A stretch of 64,000 nucleotides of DNA from QWPN01 sp044238145 (GTDB lineage: Bacteria > Planctomycetota > Planctomycetia > Pirellulales > UBA1268), in NCBI GenBank assembly GCA_044238145.1, contig JBIIDT010000001.1:104528-168527 (forward strand). Direction: 5' to 3'. Positions 6,330 through 14,641 of this stretch are shown piece after piece (position 1 is the stretch's first letter; every line of letters begins with the position of its first letter). The position numbers were made by a program, and so were the translations under genes. The notes beneath the pieces are model-generated. The model ran no database searches. It was not told the origin of the DNA and saw only the letters and a program-made list of their open reading frames with translations.

Positions 6330-8183
6330 CTAGTCCAGCGTCGGCCGCGGCTGGACGGCCTCGAAGGGGCGAACCCAGATGTTGCGGAACTGCACGGGGT
6401 TGCCGTGGTCCTGCAGCGCGATCGGGAGGGACTCGGCGTGCTGGGCATAGCTCGGCGGCATGTTGTAGGCCGTCGGGCCCTTGATCACCGTGTCGGAGTG
6501 GATGGCCACGCCGTTGTGCATCACGCTCACCCGGCCCGGCTTCTCGAGCGTGCCGTCGGCGGCGAACCGCGGCCGCGTGAAGAGGATGTCGTAGGTCTGC
6601 CACTCACCGGGGCGGCGGCAGGCGTTCACGGCCGGCGGCTGCTGCTTGTAGAGAGCGCCGCACTGGCCGTCGTGGTAGGTGAGCGGGCCGTCGGTGCCGT
6701 CCTCGAACGAGTCGAGCACCTGGATCTCGTACGTGCCCATGAGAAACACGCCGGAGTTGCCCCGGCCCTGGCCCTTGCCGGTCGCCGGGGCGGGCAGACG
6801 GAACTCGACGTGCAGGTGGCAGTCGCCAAAGCCCTGCTTCGTCGTGATCTGGCCCTTGCCGACGGTGGCCACGCCGTTCTCGACCTTCCAGGCATCGGCT
6901 CCGTTCCACGCAGCGAGATCCTTGCCGAGGAGCACGATCGCGTCGGCGGGCACCGGCGCGGGGCCCGCGGGCGCCGGGCCGGGATCGACGACCCGCGGCC
7001 GCGGCCACTCGATCGGGTTTTTCCATTCGGGCGAGCCCTGATACCGGCCCGCGAGCTGCAGCCGCCGGGAGCGGATCGACTCGGTGATCCGCGCGGCCTT
7101 CGCCTCGGCCTCGGCCACGGCCAGGCCGGTCGGCACGCCCGGCCGCAGGTGGCCCGCGGCGGCGAGGTAGGCGTCGCGAAGGAGTTTCAGCCGCGTCGTC
7201 ACCTCGGGCAGGAACTGGGCGAGCGCGTCGGGCGCGTCGGCGGTGGCGATCGGCCCGCCGGCACCGAGGCCCGCGAGCACCGCCCGGCAGATCGCCCAGT
7301 GGCCGGCATCGTTGGGATGCACGGCGTCGGGGGCGAACGTGAAGGCCGGGTCGGCCGCCCGCTTGGCCGCGAGCGCCGCCTTCATCGGCCCGTGGACGTC
7401 GATCACGAGCCAGCCGTCGGCCCGTTTCGAGACGAGCCACTCGGCATAGGCCGCGAGCACGGCGTCGTAGTCGACGGCGCCCGCCGGCCCAGGCTTGCCG
7501 GGCGGACCGCCGTAGACGGGGGGCGTGAGGTGGACGATCTTCCCGCCGGCCTTCCCGACCGCGTCGTGCAGCCGCTCGATACCCGCCTTGAACTTCGCGA
7601 ACCGCTCCTCGTCGAGCGGCTGGTAGATGCCGCAGTTCATGCCGTAGCAGGCGAGCACGACGTCGGGCCGGGTGAGCCGCAGCACGCGGTCGAGCCGCTC
7701 GGCGAGGTCGGGCCGGGGAAACGTCCCGTTCGCGTGTCCCGCCTCCGAGAGGCCGGAAACCGTCTCGCTCGCGAGGCCCATGTCGATCACCTCGGCGGTC
7801 GTGCCCTGCCGCTCCATCCAGGCGACGAGGTCGGCGAGCCAGCGGCCGTCGTAGGTGATCGAGTCGCCGAGGGCCACGACCCGCTTGGCGTCGAGGAGCA
7901 GGGCGGCGGGCACCGCGGGCGGCTCAGCGGCGGCGGCCCGTTGGATGTTCAGGGCCGTAACGATGATGGTCACAAGGCGCAACCAAGGACGTTGCAGGAC
8001 AGGGGTCGCCCATGCCCTCTCGCCCGGACGTTCGCTACGGCCATCCTGGCCTTCGCTCACTCCATGCTGGCTGCGCTTCGCCATCCCTGGCTCCGCTGGC
8101 CAGCAAGGCCGGCTCGAGGGCACGAGCGACCCCTGTCCGAGTGATCGGCGAATCGCGTGTGGAGTGATCGCGGGAGCCATCAT
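6330..8183 (-). CDS. SGNH/GDSL hydrolase fused to a DUF1080 (3-keto-disaccharide hydrolase) domain
   Basis: 617 residues as annotated. The SGNH esterase-like domain has block I VVALGDSITYDG (nucleophile Ser), a block III-like YGMNCG, and block V FAPDAVHPNDAGHW (catalytic Asp/His). The C-terminal DUF1080 domain (concanavalin-like) has IVLLGKDLAAWNG, NSGVFLMGTYEIQVLDS and GNPVQFRNIWVRP. Such fusions suggest secreted deacylation and hydrolysis of carbohydrate material. ATG 8183 overlaps the upstream gene's stop as ATGA, matching this operon's style. However, residues about 16-62 are encoded by an interspersed repeat (7997-8138) lying in frame in the signal-peptide region. Downstream TTG 7982 or GTG 7973 are alternative starts that leave only a short signal. 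Confidence 0.85.
   Translation of the reverse strand: MMAPAITPHAIRRSLGQGSLVPSSRPCWPAEPGMAKRSQHGVSEGQDGRSERPGERAWATPVLQRPWLRLVTIIVTALNIQRAAAAEPPAVPAALLLDAKRVVALGDSITYDGRWLADLVAWMERQGTTAEVIDMGLASETVSGLSEAGHANGTFPRPDLAERLDRVLRLTRPDVVLACYGMNCGIYQPLDEERFAKFKAGIERLHDAVGKAGGKIVHLTPPVYGGPPGKPGPAGAVDYDAVLAAYAEWLVSKRADGWLVIDVHGPMKAALAAKRAADPAFTFAPDAVHPNDAGHWAICRAVLAGLGAGGPIATADAPDALAQFLPEVTTRLKLLRDAYLAAAGHLRPGVPTGLAVAEAEAKAARITESIRSRRLQLAGRYQGSPEWKNPIEWPRPRVVDPGPAPAGPAPVPADAIVLLGKDLAAWNGADAWKVENGVATVGKGQITTKQGFGDCHLHVEFRLPAPATGKGQGRGNSGVFLMGTYEIQVLDSFEDGTDGPLTYHDGQCGALYKQQPPAVNACRRPGEWQTYDILFTRPRFAADGTLEKPGRVSVMHNGVAIHSDTVIKGPTAYNMPPSYAQHAESLPIALQDHGNPVQFRNIWVRPFEAVQPRPTLD
7997..8138. repeat. interspersed palindromic repeat, copy 1 (in frame in the SGNH gene)
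   Basis: A 142-bp element bounded by imperfect inverted repeats of about 23 bp (7997-8019 and 8116-8138, starting GGACAGGGGTCGC). The core 8016-8116 is highly similar to 36543-36642 in copy 2. An internal hairpin reads GGCCA-TCC-TGGCC. The minus-strand reading frame stays open and encodes a peptide that includes QHGVSEGQDGRSERPGER; copy 2 encodes nearly the same peptide. No transposase is present, so the element would be non-autonomous. Confidence 0.85.
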
Positions 8184-9835
8184 TCAGCCGCCGGCTTGGC
8201 CCCCTCGCGGATCGCGAACAGGTGGCTCTTGTTGGCGATGTAGAGCGTGTCGCCCACGGCGATCGGCGTCGAGTAGACGCTGTTGCCCATGTTGATCTCG
8301 CCGAGCAACTCCATCTCCTTGCCGAGCGCGAAGATGCAGATGTCGCCGTCCTCGTCACCGATGTACACCTTGCCGTCGGCGACCAGCGGCGAGCCCCAGC
8401 TGGCGGCGAGCATGTCGTGCGTCCAGTGCGGCTTGCCGGTCTTCACGTCGAGGCAGTGGAACAGGCCGCTGAAGTCGGCCACGTAGAGCAGCCCGTCCTT
8501 GATGGCGACCGTGCCGCAGGTGCGGTGCATCGTCTCCTCGAAGGCGAGCTTGCCGTTGCCATCGGCGTCGAAGCCGGGGTAGTGCCAGACGGCGGCCGAG
8601 TTGGGGTTCGGCCGGGCCACCTCACCCTCCTCCTTGATCACCGCCTGGTTGCGGCGGTGGGGGAGCGGCTTGTCGGGGTCTTTCAGGCTCACGGCCAACT
8701 CGCTCGACACGTCGCCGCGCTTCGTGGGGTCGATGCACCACAGGTGGCCCACCCCCTCGCCGTGCTCCGGATCCTCGCCCACGGCGATGTAGACCAGGCC
8801 GTCGTGCACGACCGGCGTGCCGATGATGTGGTTGCGGTCGGCCCGGCCGCCGAGCGTGTACTTCGACTCCTTCGGGTTGCAGTCGAACTTCCAGAGCAGC
8901 TTCGCCTGGCCCGGGCCGGAGGAGGATGGCCCGTTTTCGCCACGGGCGTCGAAGGAGTACATCCAGCCGTCGCCGCCGCCGAACAGCACCTGCGGCACGC
9001 CGCCGAGCTCCGCGTAGGACGGGCTCGACCACTGGCCGTGGAGGACGTTGGCGCCCGGCGAGTTGTCAGCCCACAGCACCTTGCCGTCGCGCTTGTCGAC
9101 GCACAGGAAGCTCGGGGCCTCGAAGTTCGGGAGGTTGATGTGCCCCTCGTCGACGCCGTTGCTCGTGTTCACGAACAGGAAGTCGCCGGCACTCGTCACG
9201 CTGCAGGAGCACATGTTGTGCTGCGAGACGCCGAGCTGCTTCATCATGTCGAGCACCCAGACGACGTCGGCCTCGTCCTTGTCCTGGGCCTTTTCGGCGG
9301 TGAACGGACCGTCGTTCTCGCCGTCGCGGAAGCCCTCGGTGTCGAGGCACTTCACCTCGCCGCGGCTGGTCACGTACCAGAGGCGGTCGCCTTCGACGAG
9401 CGGCGCGCAGCAGATCCCCTGCAGCGGCCAGTCGTGGACGCGGCCGGTGGGCAGCTTCTCGCTCGAGTCCTGCCAGAGGAACGAACCGTCCTGGGCGGAG
9501 AAGGCCAGCAGGCAGCCGAGGTCGATCGCGGGGGGATACCGCTTCAGCCAGCCCTTGCCGTTGTTGGTGCCGACGTAGGCCTTGCCGCCGGCCACGACCG
9601 GGTTGCCGTAGGACTGGCTGCCGAGCGCCGCCACCCAGGCCACGTTCTTGCTCGTCGCCGGCTTCCAGTCGCCCGTGTCGGGGTCGAACTCCCCCGGGGC
9701 CCACTCCGTGGGCAGGTTCTTCGCGTCGGGCGTGTTGTTGCGGACGGGCGAGCCGCCCCACTGGTTCCACTCGGCGGCCGCGGCCGGCAGGGCGGCGATC
9801 GCGAGCAGCACGACGGCGACGGCGAGACGGTTCAT
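8180..9835 (-). CDS. secreted PQQ-like beta-propeller protein
   Basis: 551 residues. Signal peptide NRLAVAVVLLAIAALPAAAA, then WNQWGGSPVRNN, the usual opening of planctomycete outer-membrane or periplasmic quinoprotein-like propellers. Repeated blades show the pattern V..DGLVYIA.GED, GKVLWADNSPGANV, VADGKVYIGDEDGDICIF and VGDTLYIANKSHLFAI. The family fold resembles PQQ dehydrogenases and BamB, but I see no sign that PQQ is bound; a scaffold or binding role is equally possible. An EF-hand-like DADGNGKLAFEE occurs in the C-terminal half. It overlaps both neighbours by four bases and sits third in a four-gene operon. Confidence 0.9.
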   Translation of the reverse strand: MNRLAVAVVLLAIAALPAAAAEWNQWGGSPVRNNTPDAKNLPTEWAPGEFDPDTGDWKPATSKNVAWVAALGSQSYGNPVVAGGKAYVGTNNGKGWLKRYPPAIDLGCLLAFSAQDGSFLWQDSSEKLPTGRVHDWPLQGICCAPLVEGDRLWYVTSRGEVKCLDTEGFRDGENDGPFTAEKAQDKDEADVVWVLDMMKQLGVSQHNMCSCSVTSAGDFLFVNTSNGVDEGHINLPNFEAPSFLCVDKRDGKVLWADNSPGANVLHGQWSSPSYAELGGVPQVLFGGGDGWMYSFDARGENGPSSSGPGQAKLLWKFDCNPKESKYTLGGRADRNHIIGTPVVHDGLVYIAVGEDPEHGEGVGHLWCIDPTKRGDVSSELAVSLKDPDKPLPHRRNQAVIKEEGEVARPNPNSAAVWHYPGFDADGNGKLAFEETMHRTCGTVAIKDGLLYVADFSGLFHCLDVKTGKPHWTHDMLAASWGSPLVADGKVYIGDEDGDICIFALGKEMELLGEINMGNSVYSTPIAVGDTLYIANKSHLFAIREGAKPAAE

Positions 9836-12186
9836 TTCACGGCCTCCACGGTGACGTTGTCGATCGAAATCTCGGAGTCCTTCGAGTTGCCGAAGAAGCC
9901 CGGGCTGCCCTGTAGGTTGCCGGATTCGTGGACGGCCTCGATCGTCCAGGCGGCGGGCTCGGGCGTGCCCCGCGGCCAGACCTTGCCGCAGAGGTGGGCG
10001 TCGCCGTCCTTCGTGCGGGCCTCGAACTTCATCGTGTACCAGCGGCCCGCCTCCCAGGCGAAGGGAATCGTCTTGGAAAAATGCGTCGCCACCTGTGGGG
10101 GCCAGGACCGCAGCTGCAGCTGCTGGGCGGCGCCCATGAGATCGAGCGTGTAACGCTGCGCGATCAGCCCCATGTCGGGCATGCGGGCCTTCTCGAGCGC
10201 CGCCGCCGTGCCGAAGGCCTTGGAGAAGGCGTCGGCGTCGGTGGCGGCCGACTTCGGCGTGTCGGACGCCGGCGAGCCCGGCTTCTCGACGCCCGTCTCC
10301 TGGGCGCGGAAGTCGGCCTGGACGCAATAGTCATGGAGGTCGATCGGCCCGATCCAGCCCTGGCTCCGCGTACCTTTGGGGATCGTCGTCACCTTCACGA
10401 GGCACTTCGAGCCGTCGACCTCGCGAACGACGTGCCGGTAGCGCATCCCGATCCAGGGGAGCGGCGGCTCGCCCTTCACGACGCCGGTCTTGGGGTCGGC
10501 CGCGAGCGGAATGTCCTCGAAGTCGAACCGCCAGGGCAGGGGGGGCATCGAGCGGATCCGGGCCTTGCCTTCGAGGCCGCCGACCTTCGCCGTGACGATC
10601 GCGGCGGCGTGCGTGGCGGCCGGGGCGGTGTAGGTGCCGTCGGCGGCGACGGTGCCGGCGGTCGCGGCGAACTCCGCGGGCGACTCCTTGACGAACCGGC
10701 CCGCGGCGTCGAACAGCCGCACCTTCAGGGGCAGCGTCGCGCCCGCGGCGATCTGCGCCTCGGCCGGCACGACCTGCACCCAGGCCGGCTCGCCGGCGGG
10801 CCCCTGCGTCGTCGCGGACACCTGCTGGGCGGCCGTGGCCCGCGGCTGCTCCTTCGAGACGGCTTCCGCGGAGGCCTTCTCGCCAAGGCAGTAGAGCCGC
10901 TCGCCCGTCGTCAGGTAGACGCGGCCCTGCCAGGCGATCGGCGAGGCCGTGACCTCATCCTCCTCGTCGAGCCGCATCCGGTTGACGAACTTCAGGCCGT
11001 CCTTCGTCGGCTCGAGCACGTGCCAGCCGCTCGTCGAGCAGACGAAGAGCTTGCCATCCGCCACCAGCGGGCTGCCGCGGACGATCGTCCCCAGGAGTTT
11101 CACCGGCTTGCCGACGGCCGTGCCGGTCGCCTTGTCGAAGGCGTAGACCTTGGCGCCGTCGTCCACGAAGTACACCCGGTCGCCGAGCATGACCGGCATC
11201 GACCGGCCGTCCATCACGCCCTTCTTCTGCCAGATCGCACTGGTGGCCGTGATGTCGCCCGTGCCCACGCCCTTGAAGGCCGTCACCGAGCCCATCGAGG
11301 TGTTGTCGAGGTTTTCCTCGGCCTGGGAGATGGTGACCGTCTCGCCGTCCACGAGCGGCGCCACGTTGAGCCCGCGGCGGGAGAGCTTGAAGTTCCAGGC
11401 GGCCTTGCCGGTCCGCGGCTGGAAGTTCCACACGCTGCCGTCGCTCGAACCGAAGACGAGGGCCGCCTGGCCGCCGAGCGCGGCCAGCGACGGCGTGCTG
11501 TAGGTCGTGTCCTCGGGAAGTTCCTTCGTGCCGTTCATCCAGCGGACGACGCCCGTCGCCTTGTCGAGGCCCAGGAACCGATGGGCGGGCCGGGCGGTGT
11601 CGCCCCAGCCGGTGACCACGGCGCTGGCGATCACGAGATCCTCGAACACCACCGGGATGTTCGTCCGGCCGCCGTAGGTGGAGAGGAAGCCGAACTCCTC
11701 GTGCAGCGACCGCTGCCACTTCGTCTTCCCGGTCGTGGCGTCGATGGCCGTGAACACGCCGCACACGCCGTGGGCGAAGACGGTGCCGCTCTCCGGATCG
11801 GCGACGACGGCCGACCAGCCGACCCGCTCGGCCGGCACGTCGGAGAGATAGACGTTGAACACGTTCTCCCAGAGCTTCTCGCCCGTCGTGGCATCGAGGC
11901 AGAGGACCTTCTCCGCCTCCTCCTTCGTGCCGGGCTTGTGCCGCACGAGCGTGTACAGCCGGCCGCCCATGATCACGGGCGTCGAGATGCCCCCCGCCTC
12001 GGTGTTCTTCCAGAGCACGTTGGTGCCCGCCTCGGGATCGAAGGCGGCGGCGAGCGGTGGGCCGGCATAGTGCCGGTCCTGCGTGGGCCCGCGCCAGTCG
12101 GGCCAGTCGGCGGCCACAGCGGGCCACGCGGCGGCCGCGACGATCGACAGGGCGAGGCAGAGGGCTTGAGGTCGCTTGGATGGCAT
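9832..12186 (-). CDS. large secreted PQQ-like beta-propeller protein with C-terminal Ig-like and lectin-like regions
   Basis: 784 residues. Signal peptide (ALCLALSIVAAAAWPAVAA) and DWPDWRGPTQDRHYAG opening. The propeller occupies about residues 25-440, with blades such as GGRLYTLVRHKPG, FAHGVCGVFTAIDATTGKT and VADGKLFVCSTSGWHVLEP. An Ig-like segment follows (VVPAEAQIAAGATLPLKVRL ... ATAGTVAADGTYTAP). The last 230 residues look like a concanavalin/laminin-G type sandwich (WRFDFEDIPLA, YTMKFEARTKDGDAHL). These parts suggest extracellular polymer binding. The stop overlaps the next gene's start (ATGA), and the upstream SUMF1 gene ends 5 bases before the start. Confidence 0.9.
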   Translation of the reverse strand: MPSKRPQALCLALSIVAAAAWPAVAADWPDWRGPTQDRHYAGPPLAAAFDPEAGTNVLWKNTEAGGISTPVIMGGRLYTLVRHKPGTKEEAEKVLCLDATTGEKLWENVFNVYLSDVPAERVGWSAVVADPESGTVFAHGVCGVFTAIDATTGKTKWQRSLHEEFGFLSTYGGRTNIPVVFEDLVIASAVVTGWGDTARPAHRFLGLDKATGVVRWMNGTKELPEDTTYSTPSLAALGGQAALVFGSSDGSVWNFQPRTGKAAWNFKLSRRGLNVAPLVDGETVTISQAEENLDNTSMGSVTAFKGVGTGDITATSAIWQKKGVMDGRSMPVMLGDRVYFVDDGAKVYAFDKATGTAVGKPVKLLGTIVRGSPLVADGKLFVCSTSGWHVLEPTKDGLKFVNRMRLDEEDEVTASPIAWQGRVYLTTGERLYCLGEKASAEAVSKEQPRATAAQQVSATTQGPAGEPAWVQVVPAEAQIAAGATLPLKVRLFDAAGRFVKESPAEFAATAGTVAADGTYTAPAATHAAAIVTAKVGGLEGKARIRSMPPLPWRFDFEDIPLAADPKTGVVKGEPPLPWIGMRYRHVVREVDGSKCLVKVTTIPKGTRSQGWIGPIDLHDYCVQADFRAQETGVEKPGSPASDTPKSAATDADAFSKAFGTAAALEKARMPDMGLIAQRYTLDLMGAAQQLQLRSWPPQVATHFSKTIPFAWEAGRWYTMKFEARTKDGDAHLCGKVWPRGTPEPAAWTIEAVHESGNLQGSPGFFGNSKDSEISIDNVTVEAVK

Positions 12187-12190
12187 CGCG

Positions 12191-13411
12191 TCACTCCCCG
12201 ATGCCGGCCTGCTTGGCCTCGGCCGGCAGGGCCGGATCGACGATGCCCCGCGCGCCGCGGCCCTGCTGGAGCCGATCGGCCGCGTCGGCCGCGATGCTCT
12301 CGATGTCGGCGTTCCACCAGCGGGCCTGCTGGTCGAGAGGGGGCGTGGCGGACGGCCTGACCACCCGCATCCCCACGCCGAGGGCCGGCTCCTCCGTGTA
12401 CCACCACGGGCTCTTGGGCAGGTTGGGATCGATCTCCTTCCATGCCACGTCCTCGGAGCCGCGGCGGGCGGCGCTCCGCAGCCGGTCGGCGTCGTCGTAG
12501 TAGGCGCCGCCCCGGACGATCCGCGGCGAGAGCTTCGTGGGCCAGACGGCGGCGGCGGCGGCGGCGACCGGCTGCGGCAGCGCGGCCTGCTTGGCGTAGC
12601 CTCCCTCCACCAGCTGATCGAGCACCCACTCAGCGACGTTGCCGTGCATGTCGTGCAGGCCCCAGGCGTTGGGCCGCTTCCCGCCGACCGGATGGGTCGT
12701 GTCATCGGCGTTGTCGGCGAACCACGCGACGTCCTCGAGGCTCGCGGCGTCGGCGCCGCTGCTCCACGGCGTCTGCGTGCCCGCCCGGCAGGCGTACTCC
12801 CACTCGCTCTCGGTGGGCAGCCGGTAGAAGCGGTTCGTGAGCTTGCTGACCCACTTCGTGTACTGGCGGGCCGCGTACTGGGTCATCGTCACGGCCGGCA
12901 GCTCGGGCTCCTCGCCGTTGGTGAAGGTGGTGCTCGGGTCGTAGAGGTTGGAGGGGGCCGTGACCGCATCGGCTTCGTTGGCGGGCGTCACCGGCCGCAT
13001 GTTCGCGGCCTCGAGCGACTTGAAGAGATCGCAGGCGGTCATGTACGTGCGGTACTCCGCCCACGTGACCTCGCAGCAGCCGATCCAGAAGGGCTCGACC
13101 TTGATCTCCAGGGCCGGCCCCTCGTCTTCCGCCCGATCAGCCTCGTCGGCGGGGCTTCCCATGCGGAACGTGCCGCCCGGCACCGGGATCATCCGAAACG
13201 TGACCTCCGTGCCGGGAATCGTCTCGTCGTAGGGCACCATCCAGGCCCCGTCGATCTGCACCATCGGACCTTCGCCCTCGGGCCGCTGGGTTCCCGCGAC
13301 GACGCCGGGCGAGCCCTCGGCGACGACGGTGGCGAGGCAGGCGGCCGGCCACGAGAGCCCGACGAGGACAGCGGCGATCGCCACGGCTGGGGCGGGGAAC
13401 GGGCCGGGCAT
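12191..13411 (-). CDS. secreted SUMF1-fold (formylglycine-generating-enzyme-like) protein
   Basis: 406 residues. A signal peptide begins at MPGPFPAPAVAIAAVLVGL. The FGE-sulfatase domain shows MIPVPGGTFRMGSPADE, FWIGCCEVTWAEYRTYM, YRLPTESEWEYACRAGTQTP, WGLHDMHGNVAEW and RIVRGGAYYDDADRLRSAAR. The paired cysteines of active formylglycine-generating enzymes near the RGG motif are missing, so it probably is not a sulfatase activator. It is the first gene of the leftward operon with two propellers and the SGNH-DUF1080 protein. Divergent smpB begins 130 bases away. C-terminal residues after about 330 are a tail rich in Ala and Gln. Confidence 0.9.
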   Translation of the reverse strand: MPGPFPAPAVAIAAVLVGLSWPAACLATVVAEGSPGVVAGTQRPEGEGPMVQIDGAWMVPYDETIPGTEVTFRMIPVPGGTFRMGSPADEADRAEDEGPALEIKVEPFWIGCCEVTWAEYRTYMTACDLFKSLEAANMRPVTPANEADAVTAPSNLYDPSTTFTNGEEPELPAVTMTQYAARQYTKWVSKLTNRFYRLPTESEWEYACRAGTQTPWSSGADAASLEDVAWFADNADDTTHPVGGKRPNAWGLHDMHGNVAEWVLDQLVEGGYAKQAALPQPVAAAAAAVWPTKLSPRIVRGGAYYDDADRLRSAARRGSEDVAWKEIDPNLPKSPWWYTEEPALGVGMRVVRPSATPPLDQQARWWNADIESIAADAADRLQQGRGARGIVDPALPAEAKQAGIGE

Positions 13412-13540
13412 GGCGGGATCTCTCGAGGGGAAGGGGGCGGGCGAGGCGGGCCGGAAGGACGGCTGGCGCGACGGGCGTTCGGCGAACCGCGTAAAGTGTA
13501 CCCTGATGCGTTGGCCCCGCTCAATCGAAGAGACCTCGCC

Positions 13541-14071
13541 GTGACCGCCCCGAAGCCCACCCGGCCAGCCGGCAAAAAACCCGCAGCCCGCACGGACGAC
13601 AAGCCGGCCGAACGGGTGGTGGCGGAGAACCGCAAGGCCCGGCACGACTACGAGATCCTCGACACGCTCGAGTGCGGTATCGCGCTGGTGGGCAGCGAGG
13701 TGAAGAGCCTGCGGGTGGGGCGGATGTCGCTCGACGAGGCCTATGGCCGCGTCGAGGGGGGCGAGGTCTGGCTGCTGGGCTGCGACATCCCCGAGTACGA
13801 GAAGGCCAACCAGCTCAACCACAAGCCCAAGCGGCCGCGGAAACTGCTGCTCCATCGCCGCGAGATCGCGAAGTTCGCCGGCCATGCGTTCGAGAAGGGG
13901 CTCACGCTCGTGCCCCTGAAGATGTACTTCAAGGACGGCCGGGTGAAGGTCCTGCTGGGGATCGGCCGGGGCCGCAAGGCGCACGACAAGCGGCAGAAAC
14001 TCAAGGCCGACACCGCCCGGCGGGAAATCGAAACCGCCCTCCGGGGCCGGGGCGGCCGCGGAGGGCGGTGA
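13541..14071 (+). CDS. smpB: SsrA-binding protein SmpB
   Basis: 176 residues from GTG 13541. SmpB binds tmRNA and delivers it to stalled ribosomes for trans-translation. Family motifs are clear: ENRKARHDYEILDTLECGI, ALVGSEVKSLR, the YFKDGRVKVLLGIGRGRKAHDKR segment, and a basic C-terminal tail after AHDKRQKLK. The N-terminal 25 residues (Pro/Lys rich) extend beyond the usual start, which makes the protein slightly longer than the common 150-160 residues. The in-frame TTG 13511 is a weaker alternative. Divergently oriented to the SUMF1/propeller operon. The ssrA gene itself is not in the window. Confidence 0.96.
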   Translation: MTAPKPTRPAGKKPAARTDDKPAERVVAENRKARHDYEILDTLECGIALVGSEVKSLRVGRMSLDEAYGRVEGGEVWLLGCDIPEYEKANQLNHKPKRPRKLLLHRREIAKFAGHAFEKGLTLVPLKMYFKDGRVKVLLGIGRGRKAHDKRQKLKADTARREIETALRGRGGRGGR

Positions 14072-14095
14072 GGCGGCGACGAGGCCTGCGGGCCG

Positions 14096-14320
14096 TCAGT
14101 CTTCCGAGGCGCCGACGAGCACGCCGGTGGTCGAGTCGGTGGAATCCTCGGGATGCCACAGCGGCATGCCCCGCTGGATCCGCTCGGCGAGGATGTCGAT
14201 CTTCTGCTTCGAGCCGGCCGGGGCGGACGTGGGGGCGAAGTCCTCCGTGTGATGCGGCTCGAAGTTCTCGTCGTGGCCGTACAGTTCGATGATCTCGAAA
14301 ACGTTGCGAATCCGTGCCAT
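14096..14320 (-). CDS. small hypothetical protein (74 aa)
   Basis: A 74-residue acidic, His-rich protein with no signal peptide. Visible features are ARIRNVFEIIELYGHDENFE, a HH dipeptide and a C-terminal half with KQKIDILAERIQRGMPLWHP. Codon usage and the sharp start (ATG 14320 followed by a conserved-looking helix) suggest a real gene. It ends 24 bases from the convergent smpB stop. I do not recognise a named family; small proteins with this YGHDENFEPH pattern look lineage-specific. Function unknown. Confidence 0.65.
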   Translation of the reverse strand: MARIRNVFEIIELYGHDENFEPHHTEDFAPTSAPAGSKQKIDILAERIQRGMPLWHPEDSTDSTTGVLVGASED

Positions 14321-14641
14321 TGGGACGAACCAACTCCTTCAGACTACGAGTGGGGGGACGTGGTGGGCGGCCCGCTGACGAGACGGCCGGGGAGGCCGCG
14401 ACGGACGCGTTCTGCGTTGCAGACGTCGACATTATGGAGCGGCGATAACGCGAGTCAAACAAATTGCAGGCGGGGATTTTTCCCTGTAAAAACAGGGCTC
14501 GAAAGCGGCCCGTCTGTCCGTCACGACCGGCGCGAATTACCATTGTCCCTCGCGTCCCGGGTATTCGCTGCGGCCGAAGCCGCCTCGCCCCGCGGCCGCG
14601 GATCTGGTCCGGCCGCGGGCTTCCACCCGCCGCCGTGGTCG
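14321..14641. other. divergent intergenic region with a perfect small hairpin
   Basis: About 320 bases between the leftward 74-aa gene and the rightward potassium transporter gene. A relatively AT-rich stretch (14430-14500) holds the perfect inverted repeat CCCTGT-AAAA-ACAGGG at 14482-14497, preceded by a T run. It lacks a T run after the hairpin on either strand, so it does not look like a terminator; an operator or 5' leader element for the potassium genes is possible. No known c-di-AMP or potassium riboswitch pattern was recognised. Confidence 0.45.

Noticed and set aside
7997..8138. Insertion sequence or MITE of a known transposase family
   Set aside because: No transposase or certain target-site duplication is visible; kept as an unclassified palindromic repeat.
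6246..8144. 632-codon plus-strand frame
   Set aside because: Antisense to the SGNH-DUF1080 gene; composition is low-complexity (Arg, Gly, His, Val) with no recognisable motif.
8222..12360. Long plus-strand frames opposite the propeller genes
   Set aside because: Mirror images of the GC-rich coding strand; no signal peptide, motif or ribosome site.
14321..14641. c-di-AMP (ydaO) riboswitch in front of ktrB
   Set aside because: The region lacks the conserved ydaO core sequences; only a simple hairpin is present.
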